A DNA stretch of 64,000 nt from a bacterium (GTDB taxonomy: Bacteria > CLD3 > SB21). How positions within the stretch are numbered: position 1 is the first letter of the stretch; each line of letters opens with the position of its first letter. The position numbers and the translations under genes are program-made. Positions 39,099-46,548 of the stretch are shown in pieces. The stretch is from positions 62,001 to 126,000 of the forward strand of contig JABWCP010000002.1 in the NCBI GenBank assembly GCA_013360215.1, read 5' to 3'. The notes under the pieces are model-generated. The model saw only the letters and a list, made by a program, of their open reading frames with translations. It was not told the origin of the DNA and searched no databases.

Positions 39099-39344
39099 AT
39101 GTTTGATTGGTTTAAGAAGAAGAATAAACTCAACCCAAACCCCAATCAAAATACAAATTTTGACTCCGGTACAATGTACGATCAATTTTCGCCAACATAT
39201 GTTGCTGCCGGTTTAGCTTCTGGAGCTATTGAGAATGAAACTGTAGAAGATCGAAATACTGAAGATTCTTCGAATTCAGATAATACATCGGAAAGCAGTT
39301 CAGATTCATCCGATAGCGGTAGTGACTCCGGCGGATCCGACTAA
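39099..39344 (+). CDS. Small protein with Ser/Asp-rich low-complexity tail
   Basis: The 81-aa product begins MFDWFKKKNKLNPNPN and ends in a tail dominated by Ser, Asp, Glu and Gly. AAAGG lies 8 nt upstream of this ATG. A longer reading from 39039 adds 20 residues but overlaps no better signal. There is no recognisable domain. The basic head plus acidic disordered tail may suit a surface or chaperone-binding role, but this is only a description. Confidence 0.6.
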   Translation: MFDWFKKKNKLNPNPNQNTNFDSGTMYDQFSPTYVAAGLASGAIENETVEDRNTEDSSNSDNTSESSSDSSDSGSDSGGSD

Positions 39345-39433
39345 TTTTTAAGAGTAAATGAAACAAATTGACTTCTGAAGCAGTATCATATCTTCTATTC
39401 AACTTTATTCAACCCTAAAGAAGGATTACAACT

Positions 39434-39982
39434 ATGGCTGTTCGTTCTAAAAAAGCTGTTTCCAAAAAAAACGTGGCCCGTAAATCCGCAAAGAAAAAAC
39501 AAGTCAAAAAGAAGGTTCATTTTATTCCCAAAGGTTTTCATACATTGACACCTTATCTCAGTGTACACGACGGTAAAGCGGCGGTTGAGTTTTATGAAAA
39601 AGCGTTTGGCGCCAAAGAAAGAAAAGGCCGCATGTCCGATGAAAAAGGTAAAATCATGCATACGGAGATTAAAATCGGCGTATCACACTTTATGCTTTCT
39701 GATGAATTCCCGGAATACGGCAATGTAAGCCCTAAAACCGTAGGGAAGTCGCCTGTACAACTCATGATTTACGTACCCAATGTTGACATCTTATTCGAAA
39801 AAGCTATTGCCGCAGGAGCCACCGTGGTTATGGCCGTGGAAGATCAGTTTTACGGTGACCGCTCGGGACGCCTTTTAGATCCGTTCGGTTATCAATGGCA
39901 TATTGCGACCCATCTGGAAAACGTTTCTCCCAAAGAAATGGCTCGCCGCGCCGCAAAGCTATATGGCGCACAGGCTTCATAA
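39434..39982 (+). CDS. VOC/glyoxalase-like (PhnB type) protein with Lys-rich N-terminal extension
   Basis: The 182-aa protein has a PhnB-like vicinal-oxygen-chelate domain at about 36-165: LTPYLSVHDGKAAVEFYEKAFGA, MLSDEFPEYG, and DQFYGDRSGRLLDPFGYQWHIAT. It is preceded by 30 or so residues rich in Lys/Arg (SKKAVSKKNVARKSAKKK). The extension is unusual for PhnB proteins and could bind nucleic acid or polyanions. The enzyme substrate is unknown. Confidence 0.88.
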   Translation: MAVRSKKAVSKKNVARKSAKKKQVKKKVHFIPKGFHTLTPYLSVHDGKAAVEFYEKAFGAKERKGRMSDEKGKIMHTEIKIGVSHFMLSDEFPEYGNVSPKTVGKSPVQLMIYVPNVDILFEKAIAAGATVVMAVEDQFYGDRSGRLLDPFGYQWHIATHLENVSPKEMARRAAKLYGAQAS

Positions 39983-39997
39983 AACGTTTTTTAAAAC

Positions 39998-40567
39998 ATG
40001 GTACATTATAAGTCATGTACAACGGATGGTGAATTGCTTCAAATTCTAGACTTGCAAAAGCGCAATCATCCGGATTTGTTAACGGATGAGGAACGCCAAA
40101 GCCAGGGATTTGTTACGGTAAAACATGATTTTGAGACGCTTGAAGTTATGAATACGCCGTTTGCCCATAGTTTGGCCATCTCCGATGATCGTGTTGTGGG
40201 TTATGCTTTGACGATGGAGCGTTCGATGAAAGCACGAATACCCATCCTTCAACCAATGTTCGTTACGTTGGATACCTTATCCATCCAAAACAGAAAAATG
40301 TCCGATGGAGGATATATCGTCATGGGGCAGATCTGCGTCGAAAGAGCTTTTCGCGGAAAAGGTGTTTTTCGTGGGCTCTATTCGCATATGCGTTCACGCC
40401 TTGGACCTCATTTTCGATATCTCATCACAGAAATATCAGAGCGTAATACACGCTCGCTTAATGCCCACTCCGCTGTCGGCTTTCAAAAACTAATCACGTA
40501 TGATGCGCCCGATGGTGAAAGGTGGGTGATAGTCGGATGGAATTGGAATCAATCAAATACAAAGTAA
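39998..40567 (+). CDS. GNAT-family N-acetyltransferase
   Basis: The 189-aa protein has the GNAT acetyl-CoA site around residues 108-127 (MGQICVERAFRGKGVFRGLY, with R-x-x-G-x-G) and the later strand LITEISERNTRSLNAHSAVGFQKL. The substrate is unknown. It follows the VOC gene by 15 nt and precedes the DUF1801 gene by 12 nt, consistent with one transcript. Confidence 0.9.
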   Translation: MVHYKSCTTDGELLQILDLQKRNHPDLLTDEERQSQGFVTVKHDFETLEVMNTPFAHSLAISDDRVVGYALTMERSMKARIPILQPMFVTLDTLSIQNRKMSDGGYIVMGQICVERAFRGKGVFRGLYSHMRSRLGPHFRYLITEISERNTRSLNAHSAVGFQKLITYDAPDGERWVIVGWNWNQSNTK

Positions 40568-40579
40568 GGATACAAGTCC

Positions 40580-40996
40580 ATGGCCGAAAACAAAACCAAA
40601 GCTACTAAGCTGAGTGTCCAGGATTTCTTAAAGACGATTAAAGATGAGCAAACCATTGAGGATTGTAATGCACTGATCAAACTAATGAAAAAAATAACAG
40701 GCAAACCAGCTGTTATGTGGGGCCCATCGATTATCGGTTTTGACAGCTATCATTACAAATATGAAAGCGGACGTGAAGGCGATATGTGCATTACCGGTTT
40801 TTCACCGCGCAAAGGTAAAATATCTATTTACATTACATCTGGTTTTGAGCGTTATACTGCTCATCTAAAAAAGATCGGCAAATGTAAAACGAGCAAAGCA
40901 TGTCTGTATGTGAAGTCGCTTTCAGATATTGATACCCAAGTTCTTGAAGAAATGATAAAGGATTCGATCATTTTCATGAAAAAGAAGTGGGAATAA
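40580..40996 (+). CDS. DUF1801 (YdhG-like) protein
   Basis: The 138-aa protein matches the DUF1801/YdhG family: VQDFLKTIKDEQTIEDCNALIKLM, KPAVMWGPSIIGFDSYHYKY, FSPRKGKISIYI, GKCKTSKACLYVKSLSDID. Members have an iron-chaperone-like fold, but function is largely unproven. It is the last gene of the small-gene run that starts with pirin. Confidence 0.9.
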   Translation: MAENKTKATKLSVQDFLKTIKDEQTIEDCNALIKLMKKITGKPAVMWGPSIIGFDSYHYKYESGREGDMCITGFSPRKGKISIYITSGFERYTAHLKKIGKCKTSKACLYVKSLSDIDTQVLEEMIKDSIIFMKKKWE

Positions 40997-41192
40997 GAGT
41001 TTAAGCTAACTCGAGAGTCAAAAAAACAAATCATCCCAAGTTGTTATTTATTATAAAATTGGCCATGTCACCCTATAAGACGATACCTGTTTCATGTCTC
41101 ATTTGACACGCTGAAGCGATCTTATCAACCCTTTTTATTAAATTTTAACTGTTTGTCAGTAAAAAGTTATCATTTAAAAAGAAGGGTAGTGT

Positions 41193-42002
41193 ATGAAACA
41201 TGTAAAAACAGTTATTCTGTTAATGGTTTTTGTCAGTTCGTTTGTTTTTGGTCACGGCGGCGGAAAAAATGTAAAACTTCACGTCAATCCAAAGTGGAAA
41301 CAGTGCTCAATCCAACTTGATTCGGCATTAAACCAATCAGCATGGCGCCAGTTTACACGTGAAGCAGGGCTTGTATCATATTTTCGACCGTTGACAGATG
41401 CTAAGCCGATGGGTAAGGGAAAATATGAATTTTCTTTGCTTCAGTGGCAGTCCAAATTTAATGATACGGATGACGCGTGGAATCATACTTTTGTTCATCC
41501 GGATTCCACGCACTGGCTTAAAGAAAATGATAGGCTGCCTTTCCCGGGATTGACTTTTCGATTTGGTGTATCAGAAAAAATGGACTTAGCGGCTTATTGG
41601 ACATCATCACCTGGAGCTAATTATGGTTTTTTTGGCGCTCAGGTACAATATAATCTAGTTCAAAATTGGCTTAATCAGTGGTCGGCCTCGGCACGCCTAA
41701 GTTTTGTGTCTCTCTATGGGCCAAAAGATGTCGATCTTTCGGTATATGGTTTTGATGTGATTGCCAGCCGTGATTTTACTGTTTATTCCAAATGGCTGAA
41801 AGTTACACCATATGTCGGTTTATCAAGTTACGTGTCAGATTCTCATGAAAAATCTTCAAAATTAAATCTGCACGATGAAACCGCTTGGGGTGTTCAAAGT
41901 ATGGTCGGGGGAGTTATTGCTATTTCAAAAGCTAGACTTGCCGCAGAATATAATATTTCAAATATCAGCACATTTTCCGTAAAACTAGGTATTGTTTTCT
42001 GA
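41193..42002 (+). CDS. Predicted outer-membrane barrel protein
   Basis: The 269-aa protein has a signal peptide (ending FVFGHGGG). It is dominated by alternating amphipathic strands (LTFRFGVSEKMDLAAYWTS, FFGAQVQYNLV, SASARLSFVSLYG, VTPYVGLSSYVS) and ends SVKLGIVF with a terminal Phe, as in outer-membrane barrels. No specific family was recognised. A strong AAGAAGGG ribosome-binding site precedes the start. Confidence 0.72.
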   Translation: MKHVKTVILLMVFVSSFVFGHGGGKNVKLHVNPKWKQCSIQLDSALNQSAWRQFTREAGLVSYFRPLTDAKPMGKGKYEFSLLQWQSKFNDTDDAWNHTFVHPDSTHWLKENDRLPFPGLTFRFGVSEKMDLAAYWTSSPGANYGFFGAQVQYNLVQNWLNQWSASARLSFVSLYGPKDVDLSVYGFDVIASRDFTVYSKWLKVTPYVGLSSYVSDSHEKSSKLNLHDETAWGVQSMVGGVIAISKARLAAEYNISNISTFSVKLGIVF

Positions 42003-42028
42003 ATTAATTGATTATCATTCTCCACGGT

Positions 42029-42072
42029 AAAACGCTTTGTTCTTATACTATAAAAGACAAAGCGTTTTTTAT
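42029..42072 (+). terminator. Rho-independent terminator
   Basis: A 12-bp perfect stem AAAACGCTTTGT/ACAAAGCGTTTT (42029-42040, 42057-42068), 16-nt loop, then T tract. Confidence 0.93.
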
Positions 42073-42247
42073 TAATATCTATCAGCTTTCCGATAACAAT
42101 TCGAAAACCCGAAATCCAAAAGCATTGAATTACTAATTAACCGATACAGTACGCTGTAAATTATAGTTTTATAGTTTTCTTTATTCGGCATATAAATTGT
42201 AGTATCAAATAGGCCAACATTTGTTAAAATAACCCAAGAGGGGATTT

Positions 42248-42664
42248 ATGAGAACTCTAACATTGGTTATAATTTCATGTTTTGCTTTGAGCTGTGAGTC
42301 AATCAATCAATCATTGTGGAACCATGATGGTTCGGAAGAAAACTTGTTGTCCTACGAAGTAACCCTAATAAATAATGATGGTAATTATTCAAGATCGGGC
42401 GTTCTTCGGATTCAATGGAATAATGAAGGATTAATTACCGGTCAATGGATTATTAACCAAAACGATTCTTATGAGGTCGAAGGACAAAAACAAGATTCAG
42501 GTTTTATCATTGAGTTATTTCCTTATGGGGTAGATTCAGGAGAAAGCATCAGTGGCTCTTTTTCAACTGATAAACAGACTATCAGTGGCGATTGGGAGCA
42601 AATGACTATAGCCGGCCCTTTAACTGGTAGCTTTAATGGATTCTCAACGGGCATTCATCCTTGA
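42248..42664 (+). CDS. Small orphan lipoprotein
   Basis: The 138-aa product has a lipoprotein signal (lipobox ALSC, Cys16). A beta-rich domain follows with the repeated pattern RIQWNNEGLITGQWII, and then GSFSTDKQTISGDWEQ with a GPLTGSF ending, as in small beta-sandwich or barrel lipoproteins. No family was recognised. GAGGGGATTT precedes the ATG. It sits in AT-rich DNA with its own terminator at 42756. Confidence 0.75.
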   Translation: MRTLTLVIISCFALSCESINQSLWNHDGSEENLLSYEVTLINNDGNYSRSGVLRIQWNNEGLITGQWIINQNDSYEVEGQKQDSGFIIELFPYGVDSGESISGSFSTDKQTISGDWEQMTIAGPLTGSFNGFSTGIHP

Positions 42665-42755
42665 TGATGTGGATTTGGAATTAACAACACATTATTTAAA
42701 AATACTTATTTAAAGAAATTTCTCTTATTCATTCTTTTGAATGACTCCTGTATAG

Positions 42756-42788
42756 GGTGCGACCTTGTTGGCGCACCTTTTATTTTTT
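42756..42788 (+). terminator. Rho-independent terminator
   Basis: GGTGCG/CGCACC stem (42756-42761, 42772-42777) followed by TTTTATTTTTT, downstream of the lipoprotein. Confidence 0.82.
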
Positions 42789-42841
42789 AGTCATATGTTA
42801 AATGTGATTCTTTTTTAAATAGAATTTTATTCGTATTATTA

Positions 42842-43594
42842 ATGAAAATAAAACTGTTTAAATCTATGGATACTCCCGTTGCACTTGTTACAGGCTCTGG
42901 TAAAAGGTTGGGCCGAAAAATAGCATTGGCTTTAGCTGAAACCGGCTACGATATCATTGTCAATTATCATCAGTCCGTTGCCGATGCCCGTAAAACAGAA
43001 AAACTTATACGTCAAATGGGACGCAAAACGGTGTTGATCAAAGCGGATGTTCGACGTCCGGATCACATAAAAAAAATGTTCAATGAAGTGATTAAGAAAT
43101 TCGGTAAAATTGATGTTCTGATCAATAACGCTGCGATTTTTCCCAAAAAAACCGAACTCCCAAATATCCCCGAATCTATATGGGATGATGTGATTGACTC
43201 GAATCTTAAATCAAGTTTTTTGTGTGCGCAAGAAGCTGCAAAATACATGCTACGCCAAAAATCCGGCAAAATAATTAACATCGCATCGTTAGGCGCATTT
43301 TTATCGTGGAAAAACTACATCCCATATAATGTATCTAAAGCCGGCGTAGTTATGCTAACGCGCAGCTTGGCTAAGGCTTTGGCGCCATATATCACTGTCA
43401 ATGCTGTCGCGCCCGGTACGATCATAGTCCCGGGAGAAGAGGTGTTGTCTGAACATTTACCGACAATGGATCGTATTCCTATGAAAAAATACGGCAAACC
43501 AGCCGATATCACGGCCGCAGTTTTATTCCTACTGCAAAGCGAATACATCACCGGTCAGATCATTGGTGTGGATGGAGGGGCTACAATTCCATAA
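42842..43594 (+). CDS. Short-chain dehydrogenase/reductase (pteridine-reductase or FabG-like)
   Basis: The 250-aa SDR has the nucleotide-binding loop TGSGKRLGRKIA (residues 17-28), NNAA at 95-98, and catalytic S149, Y162 and K166 (YNVSKAG). It ends VDGGATIP. The TGxxxRxGR form of the glycine motif indicates NADPH use and is shared with pteridine reductases. The substrate is otherwise open. M9 is an equally possible start, since neither start has a clear ribosome-binding site. Confidence 0.88.
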   Translation: MKIKLFKSMDTPVALVTGSGKRLGRKIALALAETGYDIIVNYHQSVADARKTEKLIRQMGRKTVLIKADVRRPDHIKKMFNEVIKKFGKIDVLINNAAIFPKKTELPNIPESIWDDVIDSNLKSSFLCAQEAAKYMLRQKSGKIINIASLGAFLSWKNYIPYNVSKAGVVMLTRSLAKALAPYITVNAVAPGTIIVPGEEVLSEHLPTMDRIPMKKYGKPADITAAVLFLLQSEYITGQIIGVDGGATIP

Positions 43595-43679
43595 TACGTG
43601 AGCCGTTCAAAGAAAAAAATTAAAAGGTAAAATTTTATTGATTTTTATTTATAATTCTATATATTTGCGACCGGATTTT

Positions 43680-43716
43680 GCCACAATAGCTCAGCGGTAG
43701 AGCAGCTGTTTCGTAA
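43680..43716 (+). pseudogene. 5' half of a split tRNA-Thr(CGT)
   Basis: The 37 nt fold as acceptor GCCACAA, TA, D-arm GCTC-AGCGGTA-GAGC, A, anticodon stem GCTGT and loop TTCGTAA (anticodon CGT), then stop matching a tRNA. The missing ACAGC-variable-T-arm-acceptor lies at 44805-44850, whose TTGTGGC pairs perfectly with this GCCACAA. The next bases (CCGGCTGC, then T's) form a terminator with the 3' part of this half. Confidence 0.88.
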
Positions 43717-43735
43717 CCGGCTGCTTTTTTTCTTT
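43701..43735 (+). terminator. Intrinsic terminator built on the tRNA half
   Basis: AGCAGCTG (43701-43708) pairs with CGGCTGCT (43718-43725), including one G-U pair, around a loop containing TTCGTAA. The run TTTTTTTCTTTT follows. A transcript from the tRNA promoter would end here as an RNA of roughly 50 nt. Confidence 0.75.
43706..43716 (+). repeat. 11-bp direct repeat, left copy (CTGTTTCGTAA)
   Basis: Identical to 44805-44815. Both are the anticodon stem-loop of the same tRNA, the usual core of tRNA-directed insertions. Confidence 0.9.
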
Positions 43736-43739
43736 TACA

Positions 43740-44136
43740 CCAATAATTAGAAGTAGTTATAATACTAAGTTCACTTGACAGGCGATTTAGCTGATAAGTG
43801 ATATTAGTAATAGTTGTGTTTTTTATTATTTTATTGTGTTAAGTTTGACACAGTTGATTAATATCAACATAAGATATGTCAACGTTTTGTTTTGAATCTT
43901 TTTACAATAATATAATGTGAAGGTGGATAAGGAAAGGGGTATTTCAAAAGATATTTCAATTTATATAATAAGATTTCTACGACCTTGTTTTTTTTATGCT
44001 TGCGCGCGTAAAAAAGAGTATCCCTGAATTAGTTGGAACATGGCACGTCAAAAACACATTGACAGTCAAGTCAAAAAGCAGGGATCATGTATAATGAACC
44101 TAATAGTTTCTCGTTTTTTGTAATAATGAGAAAATC
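43740..44136. other. AT-rich non-coding DNA inside the insertion
   Basis: No convincing gene. A TTGACA (spacer of 17) CATAAG promoter-like pair occurs in TTGACACAGTTGATTAATAT. A T-rich/A-rich hairpin (TTTTTTTATGC ... GCGTAAAAAA) near 43990-44015 could be a bidirectional terminator. TATAAT occurs close before the lipoprotein start. Confidence 0.4.
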
Positions 44137-44544
44137 ATGAAACAGTTATTTGTCTTTTCTATATTGGCTCTCACATCATGTGAAATTCAAAAAGAGCAAC
44201 AAACTTGTTTAAACGAAAATCATACAAGAAAACTTCATGCTACTGTATGGCGCGAACAGAACAATTCAATGTATGTCGTCTTTCATGAGAATGGATTTCG
44301 TTATGATGTTTATTTTTCAATCGAACCGCCAGTAGGTGAATGCTATAAAGTTCGTACTGCAAAATATACTGAGGGAGACGGGATTGTCCGGATAGGTGAC
44401 GTTGATTATATCTATACGCTCAAAGGCGACACACTACGACGCTACTTACAAGCAAGCTCTTTGATACTACAGGAAGTACTAATCGTAACAACAGTATCGT
44501 TTGACACACTTACTTACTGCCTTGGAAGCGAGAATCCGTTTTAA
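44137..44544 (+). CDS. Small lipoprotein carried in the tRNA insertion
   Basis: The 135-aa product has a lipoprotein signal (MKQLFVFSILALTSC, lipobox LTSC). The mature part contains ATVWREQNNSMYVVFHENGF, VGECYKVRTAKYTEGDG and a C-terminal LTYCLGSENPF, with three further Cys residues. No family was recognised. It is the only protein gene between the two tRNA halves. The ribosome-binding site is weak. Confidence 0.65.
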   Translation: MKQLFVFSILALTSCEIQKEQQTCLNENHTRKLHATVWREQNNSMYVVFHENGFRYDVYFSIEPPVGECYKVRTAKYTEGDGIVRIGDVDYIYTLKGDTLRRYLQASSLILQEVLIVTTVSFDTLTYCLGSENPF

Positions 44545-44569
44545 ACATGGTTATATTAAACGTGAGGAT

Positions 44570-44645
44570 TGGAGCCGATGATCAGGATCGAACTGATGAC
44601 CTTTTGATTACGAATCAAACGCTCTACCAACTGAGCTACATCGGC
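44570..44645 (-). tRNA. tRNA-Thr (anticodon CGT), intact, CCA encoded
   Basis: Minus-strand cloverleaf of 76 nt: acceptor GCCGATG/CATCGGC; D-arm GCTC-AGTTGGTA-GAGC; anticodon arm TTTGA-TTCGTAA-TCAAA; variable AGGTC; T-arm ATCAG-TTCGATC-CTGAT; discriminator T then CCA. All stems are perfect. The anticodon CGT reads ACG threonine codons, the same as the split tRNA around it, but the body sequence is different. Confidence 0.95.
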
Positions 44646-44804
44646 CAAAAAAATGCGCGTAATTATAACTAATTTTAATTATATTTTCAAGCCTAAAATA
44701 TGTTGTTTTTTGTAAGTTTAAAGTGATAAGTAAACTGATCAGTGCTGTTAAGTAAAAAGTTCTTTTAAATTATTGTTTTATTAGCGATTAGGTAAGTGGG
44801 GTTA
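44646..44804. other. Non-coding spacer between nested tRNA and 3' tRNA half
   Basis: AT-rich DNA that presumably holds the minus-strand tRNA promoter. The bases just before the right repeat (GATTAGGTAAGTGGGGTTA) do not form a D-arm or an acceptor strand that could complete the 3' half. Confidence 0.45.
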
Positions 44805-44815
44805 CTGTTTCGTAA
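44805..44815 (+). repeat. 11-bp direct repeat, right copy (CTGTTTCGTAA)
   Basis: Exact copy of 43706-43716 and the right edge of the putative insertion. Confidence 0.9.
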
Positions 44816-44850
44816 ACAGCAGGTCGCAGGTTCGAATCCCGCTTGTGGCT
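44805..44850 (+). pseudogene. 3' half of the split tRNA-Thr(CGT)
   Basis: It begins with the repeated CTGTTTCGTAA. It then supplies anticodon stem ACAGC, variable AGGTC, T-arm GCAGG-TTCGAAT-CCCGC, acceptor TTGTGGC and discriminator T, with no encoded CCA. The T-stem has one A-C mismatch (44828/44840), as expected of a decaying copy. A terminator follows directly, as for a former tRNA gene. Confidence 0.88.
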
Positions 44851-44854
44851 CTTC

Positions 44855-44889
44855 AAAACCTGATCATCATGTGATCAGGTTTTCTTTTT
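44855..44889 (+). terminator. Rho-independent terminator of the former tRNA gene
   Basis: A 12-bp perfect stem AAAACCTGATCA/TGATCAGGTTTT (44855-44866, 44872-44883) with a 5-nt loop and T-rich tail, starting 5 nt after the tRNA end. Confidence 0.92.
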
Positions 44890-45034
44890 AGCTCTCACTT
44901 ATCACGCTAATTAGCTTTTTACAAAACACCTCGTTCCAAATCCCATTTAAGGTTAATTCAAATTTTCTTGAATAAACCTTTATTTGCATTTATCTTTACA
45001 TCACTTTTCCTTTCCAAATAATATATACCCATTT

Positions 45035-46516
45035 ATGAACACAAGTGATGCCATTCAGTTTTATAACGTATTGGTAAAAAATCACGAACGGCGCATTCAA
45101 ACCGTTTTTGAAAAACATCTGAAGCAATGCGCAAAGGAAAAACTGACCTTTGGCGGGCGGCATATGTACAGTTTCCTGAGACCCAATTTTATTACACTGG
45201 AACAATACCGTTATATCCAATACGTTTGCAAGATACTTCGTAATGCCGTTACGAAATTTAAAAATGCCGCGCTCGAAAATCCAATCATCATGGAACAAGC
45301 CGGTCTTTTAGATAGGGAACGCGAACTCGTAATGATGGACCCGGGATATGACAGACTATCGATCACCGCCCGATGGGATTCATTTATGGCCGGCGACGAA
45401 TTAAAGTTCGTGGAGCTTAATGCCGAATGCCCTGCAGGGATTGCTTATTCCGATATTGCAGCCAAGGTGTATGATAGGTTACCGATGATACGCGAATTCA
45501 AAAAACACTATAACGTTGAAAAATTCGCCATCCGTCAGGAATTACTGAACGGATTATTATCTACGTACGCCGTTTGGCGAGGAAACAAAAAGAACAAGAA
45601 GCCACGCATCGCCATAGTAGACTGGAGAGAAGTACCGACATTTACCGAGTTTCAACTTTTTAAGGAATTTTTTAAATCTAAAAAATTAGACTGTATTATC
45701 GTAGATCCGCGTGATCTGACGTATGAAAAAGGTCGCCTCATGGCTGGAAAAAAGGAAATAGATCTGGTTTATAAGCGGATATTGACCAACGACTGTGTTG
45801 AAAAACCGGAGGAAACAAAAGCCTTAGTGCAAGCGTACTGCGATCAAAACGTATGTATGATCAATCCTTTTCGGGCTAAGCTTGTTCACAAAAAATCAAT
45901 GTTCGCTGTTTTGACCCATGAAAAAAATCAAAACCTTTTTAATGGTGAAGAGCTTTCAGTCGTACTCAAACATATCCCATGGACTCGAATGCTCCGTGAT
46001 GAAATCACATACTTTAACGGGAAACAGATTGATCTTTTTGACTACGTATCTACACATAAAAACAATTTCGTCATAAAGCCCAATGATGAGTACGGAGGAA
46101 AAGGGGTTTGTTTAGGAATGGAAGCTACCGACCAGCAGTGGAGCGCTGTGCTCCACGAGGCAAAAAACGGGGAGCACTATGTAGTGCAGGAGCTTGTAAA
46201 AATACCCAAACAACCTTTTCCAACAGTTATCAATGGTAATTTAGAGTTTGTTGATATGGTTGTTGATATGGATCCGTATGCATTCGGTCCGAATGTTGAA
46301 GGTATATTGACACGGTTATCGGCATCTTCACTAGCAAATGTTACTGCTGGCGGGGGTACAACCCCGACTTTTGTTATTACTAAAAAAACAAAAAAAGCAA
46401 AAAAAACTTTTAAAATTAAGGCGAGTAGAGTCAAATCCAAACAAAAGCCTAAATCAAGTTATTTAAAAACAAACATTAAAAAGACTAAAAAGAGCACTAC
46501 TATAAAAAAGGCGTAA
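45035..46516 (+). CDS. Circularly permuted ATP-grasp family ligase with Lys-rich C-terminal tail
   Basis: The 493-aa protein (from ATG 45035) resembles circularly permuted type 2 ATP-grasp/glutathionylspermidine-synthase-like ligases: RWDSFMAGDELKFVELNAECPAGI, VDWREVPTFTEFQ, NPFRAKLVHKKSMFAVL, NFVIKPNDEYGGKGVCLG, HYVVQELVKIP. These enzymes make amide bonds from a carboxyl and an amine with ATP. From about residue 448 the protein ends in 44 residues of which 19 are Lys, encoded over A7-A8 tracts. A TTG start at 44984 would add 17 residues not expected of the family. It precedes a YbdK-like ligase by 32 nt, suggesting a joint peptide-like product. Confidence 0.82.
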   Translation: MNTSDAIQFYNVLVKNHERRIQTVFEKHLKQCAKEKLTFGGRHMYSFLRPNFITLEQYRYIQYVCKILRNAVTKFKNAALENPIIMEQAGLLDRERELVMMDPGYDRLSITARWDSFMAGDELKFVELNAECPAGIAYSDIAAKVYDRLPMIREFKKHYNVEKFAIRQELLNGLLSTYAVWRGNKKNKKPRIAIVDWREVPTFTEFQLFKEFFKSKKLDCIIVDPRDLTYEKGRLMAGKKEIDLVYKRILTNDCVEKPEETKALVQAYCDQNVCMINPFRAKLVHKKSMFAVLTHEKNQNLFNGEELSVVLKHIPWTRMLRDEITYFNGKQIDLFDYVSTHKNNFVIKPNDEYGGKGVCLGMEATDQQWSAVLHEAKNGEHYVVQELVKIPKQPFPTVINGNLEFVDMVVDMDPYAFGPNVEGILTRLSASSLANVTAGGGTTPTFVITKKTKKAKKTFKIKASRVKSKQKPKSSYLKTNIKKTKKSTTIKKA

Positions 46517-46548
46517 AAAAGAAAAATAGAACTGATCAATAAAAACAA

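Larger units (their letters stand above)
43717..44804. mobile_element. Putative 1.1-kb insertion in tRNA-Thr(CGT)
   Basis: This is the DNA between the two 11-bp repeats; the unit is 1099 bp counting one repeat. It holds a small lipoprotein gene, an oppositely oriented intact tRNA-Thr(CGT) and AT-rich non-coding DNA. No integrase, transposase or terminal inverted repeat was seen, so if mobile it is non-autonomous or a remnant. The bounds come from the two tRNA halves; mobility itself is inference. Confidence 0.6.

Noticed and set aside
43680-44850. A group I intron in the anticodon arm of tRNA-Thr
   Set aside because: The AGCAGCTG/CGGCTGCT pairing with a U-G pair resembles a P1 helix. However, a T tract follows it at once and no terminal intron G fits the 3' half. 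I saw no P3/P7 core, and an intron would not create an 11-bp direct repeat of exon sequence.
44781-44850. A complete tRNA ending at 44850
   Set aside because: The preceding 35 nt do not supply an AGCCACA-like acceptor strand or a D-arm; only the 3' half pairs with the sequence at 43680.
44984-45034. TTG start for the ATP-grasp gene
   Set aside because: It adds 17 atypical residues with no ribosome-binding site; ATG 45035 begins where the domain-like sequence begins.
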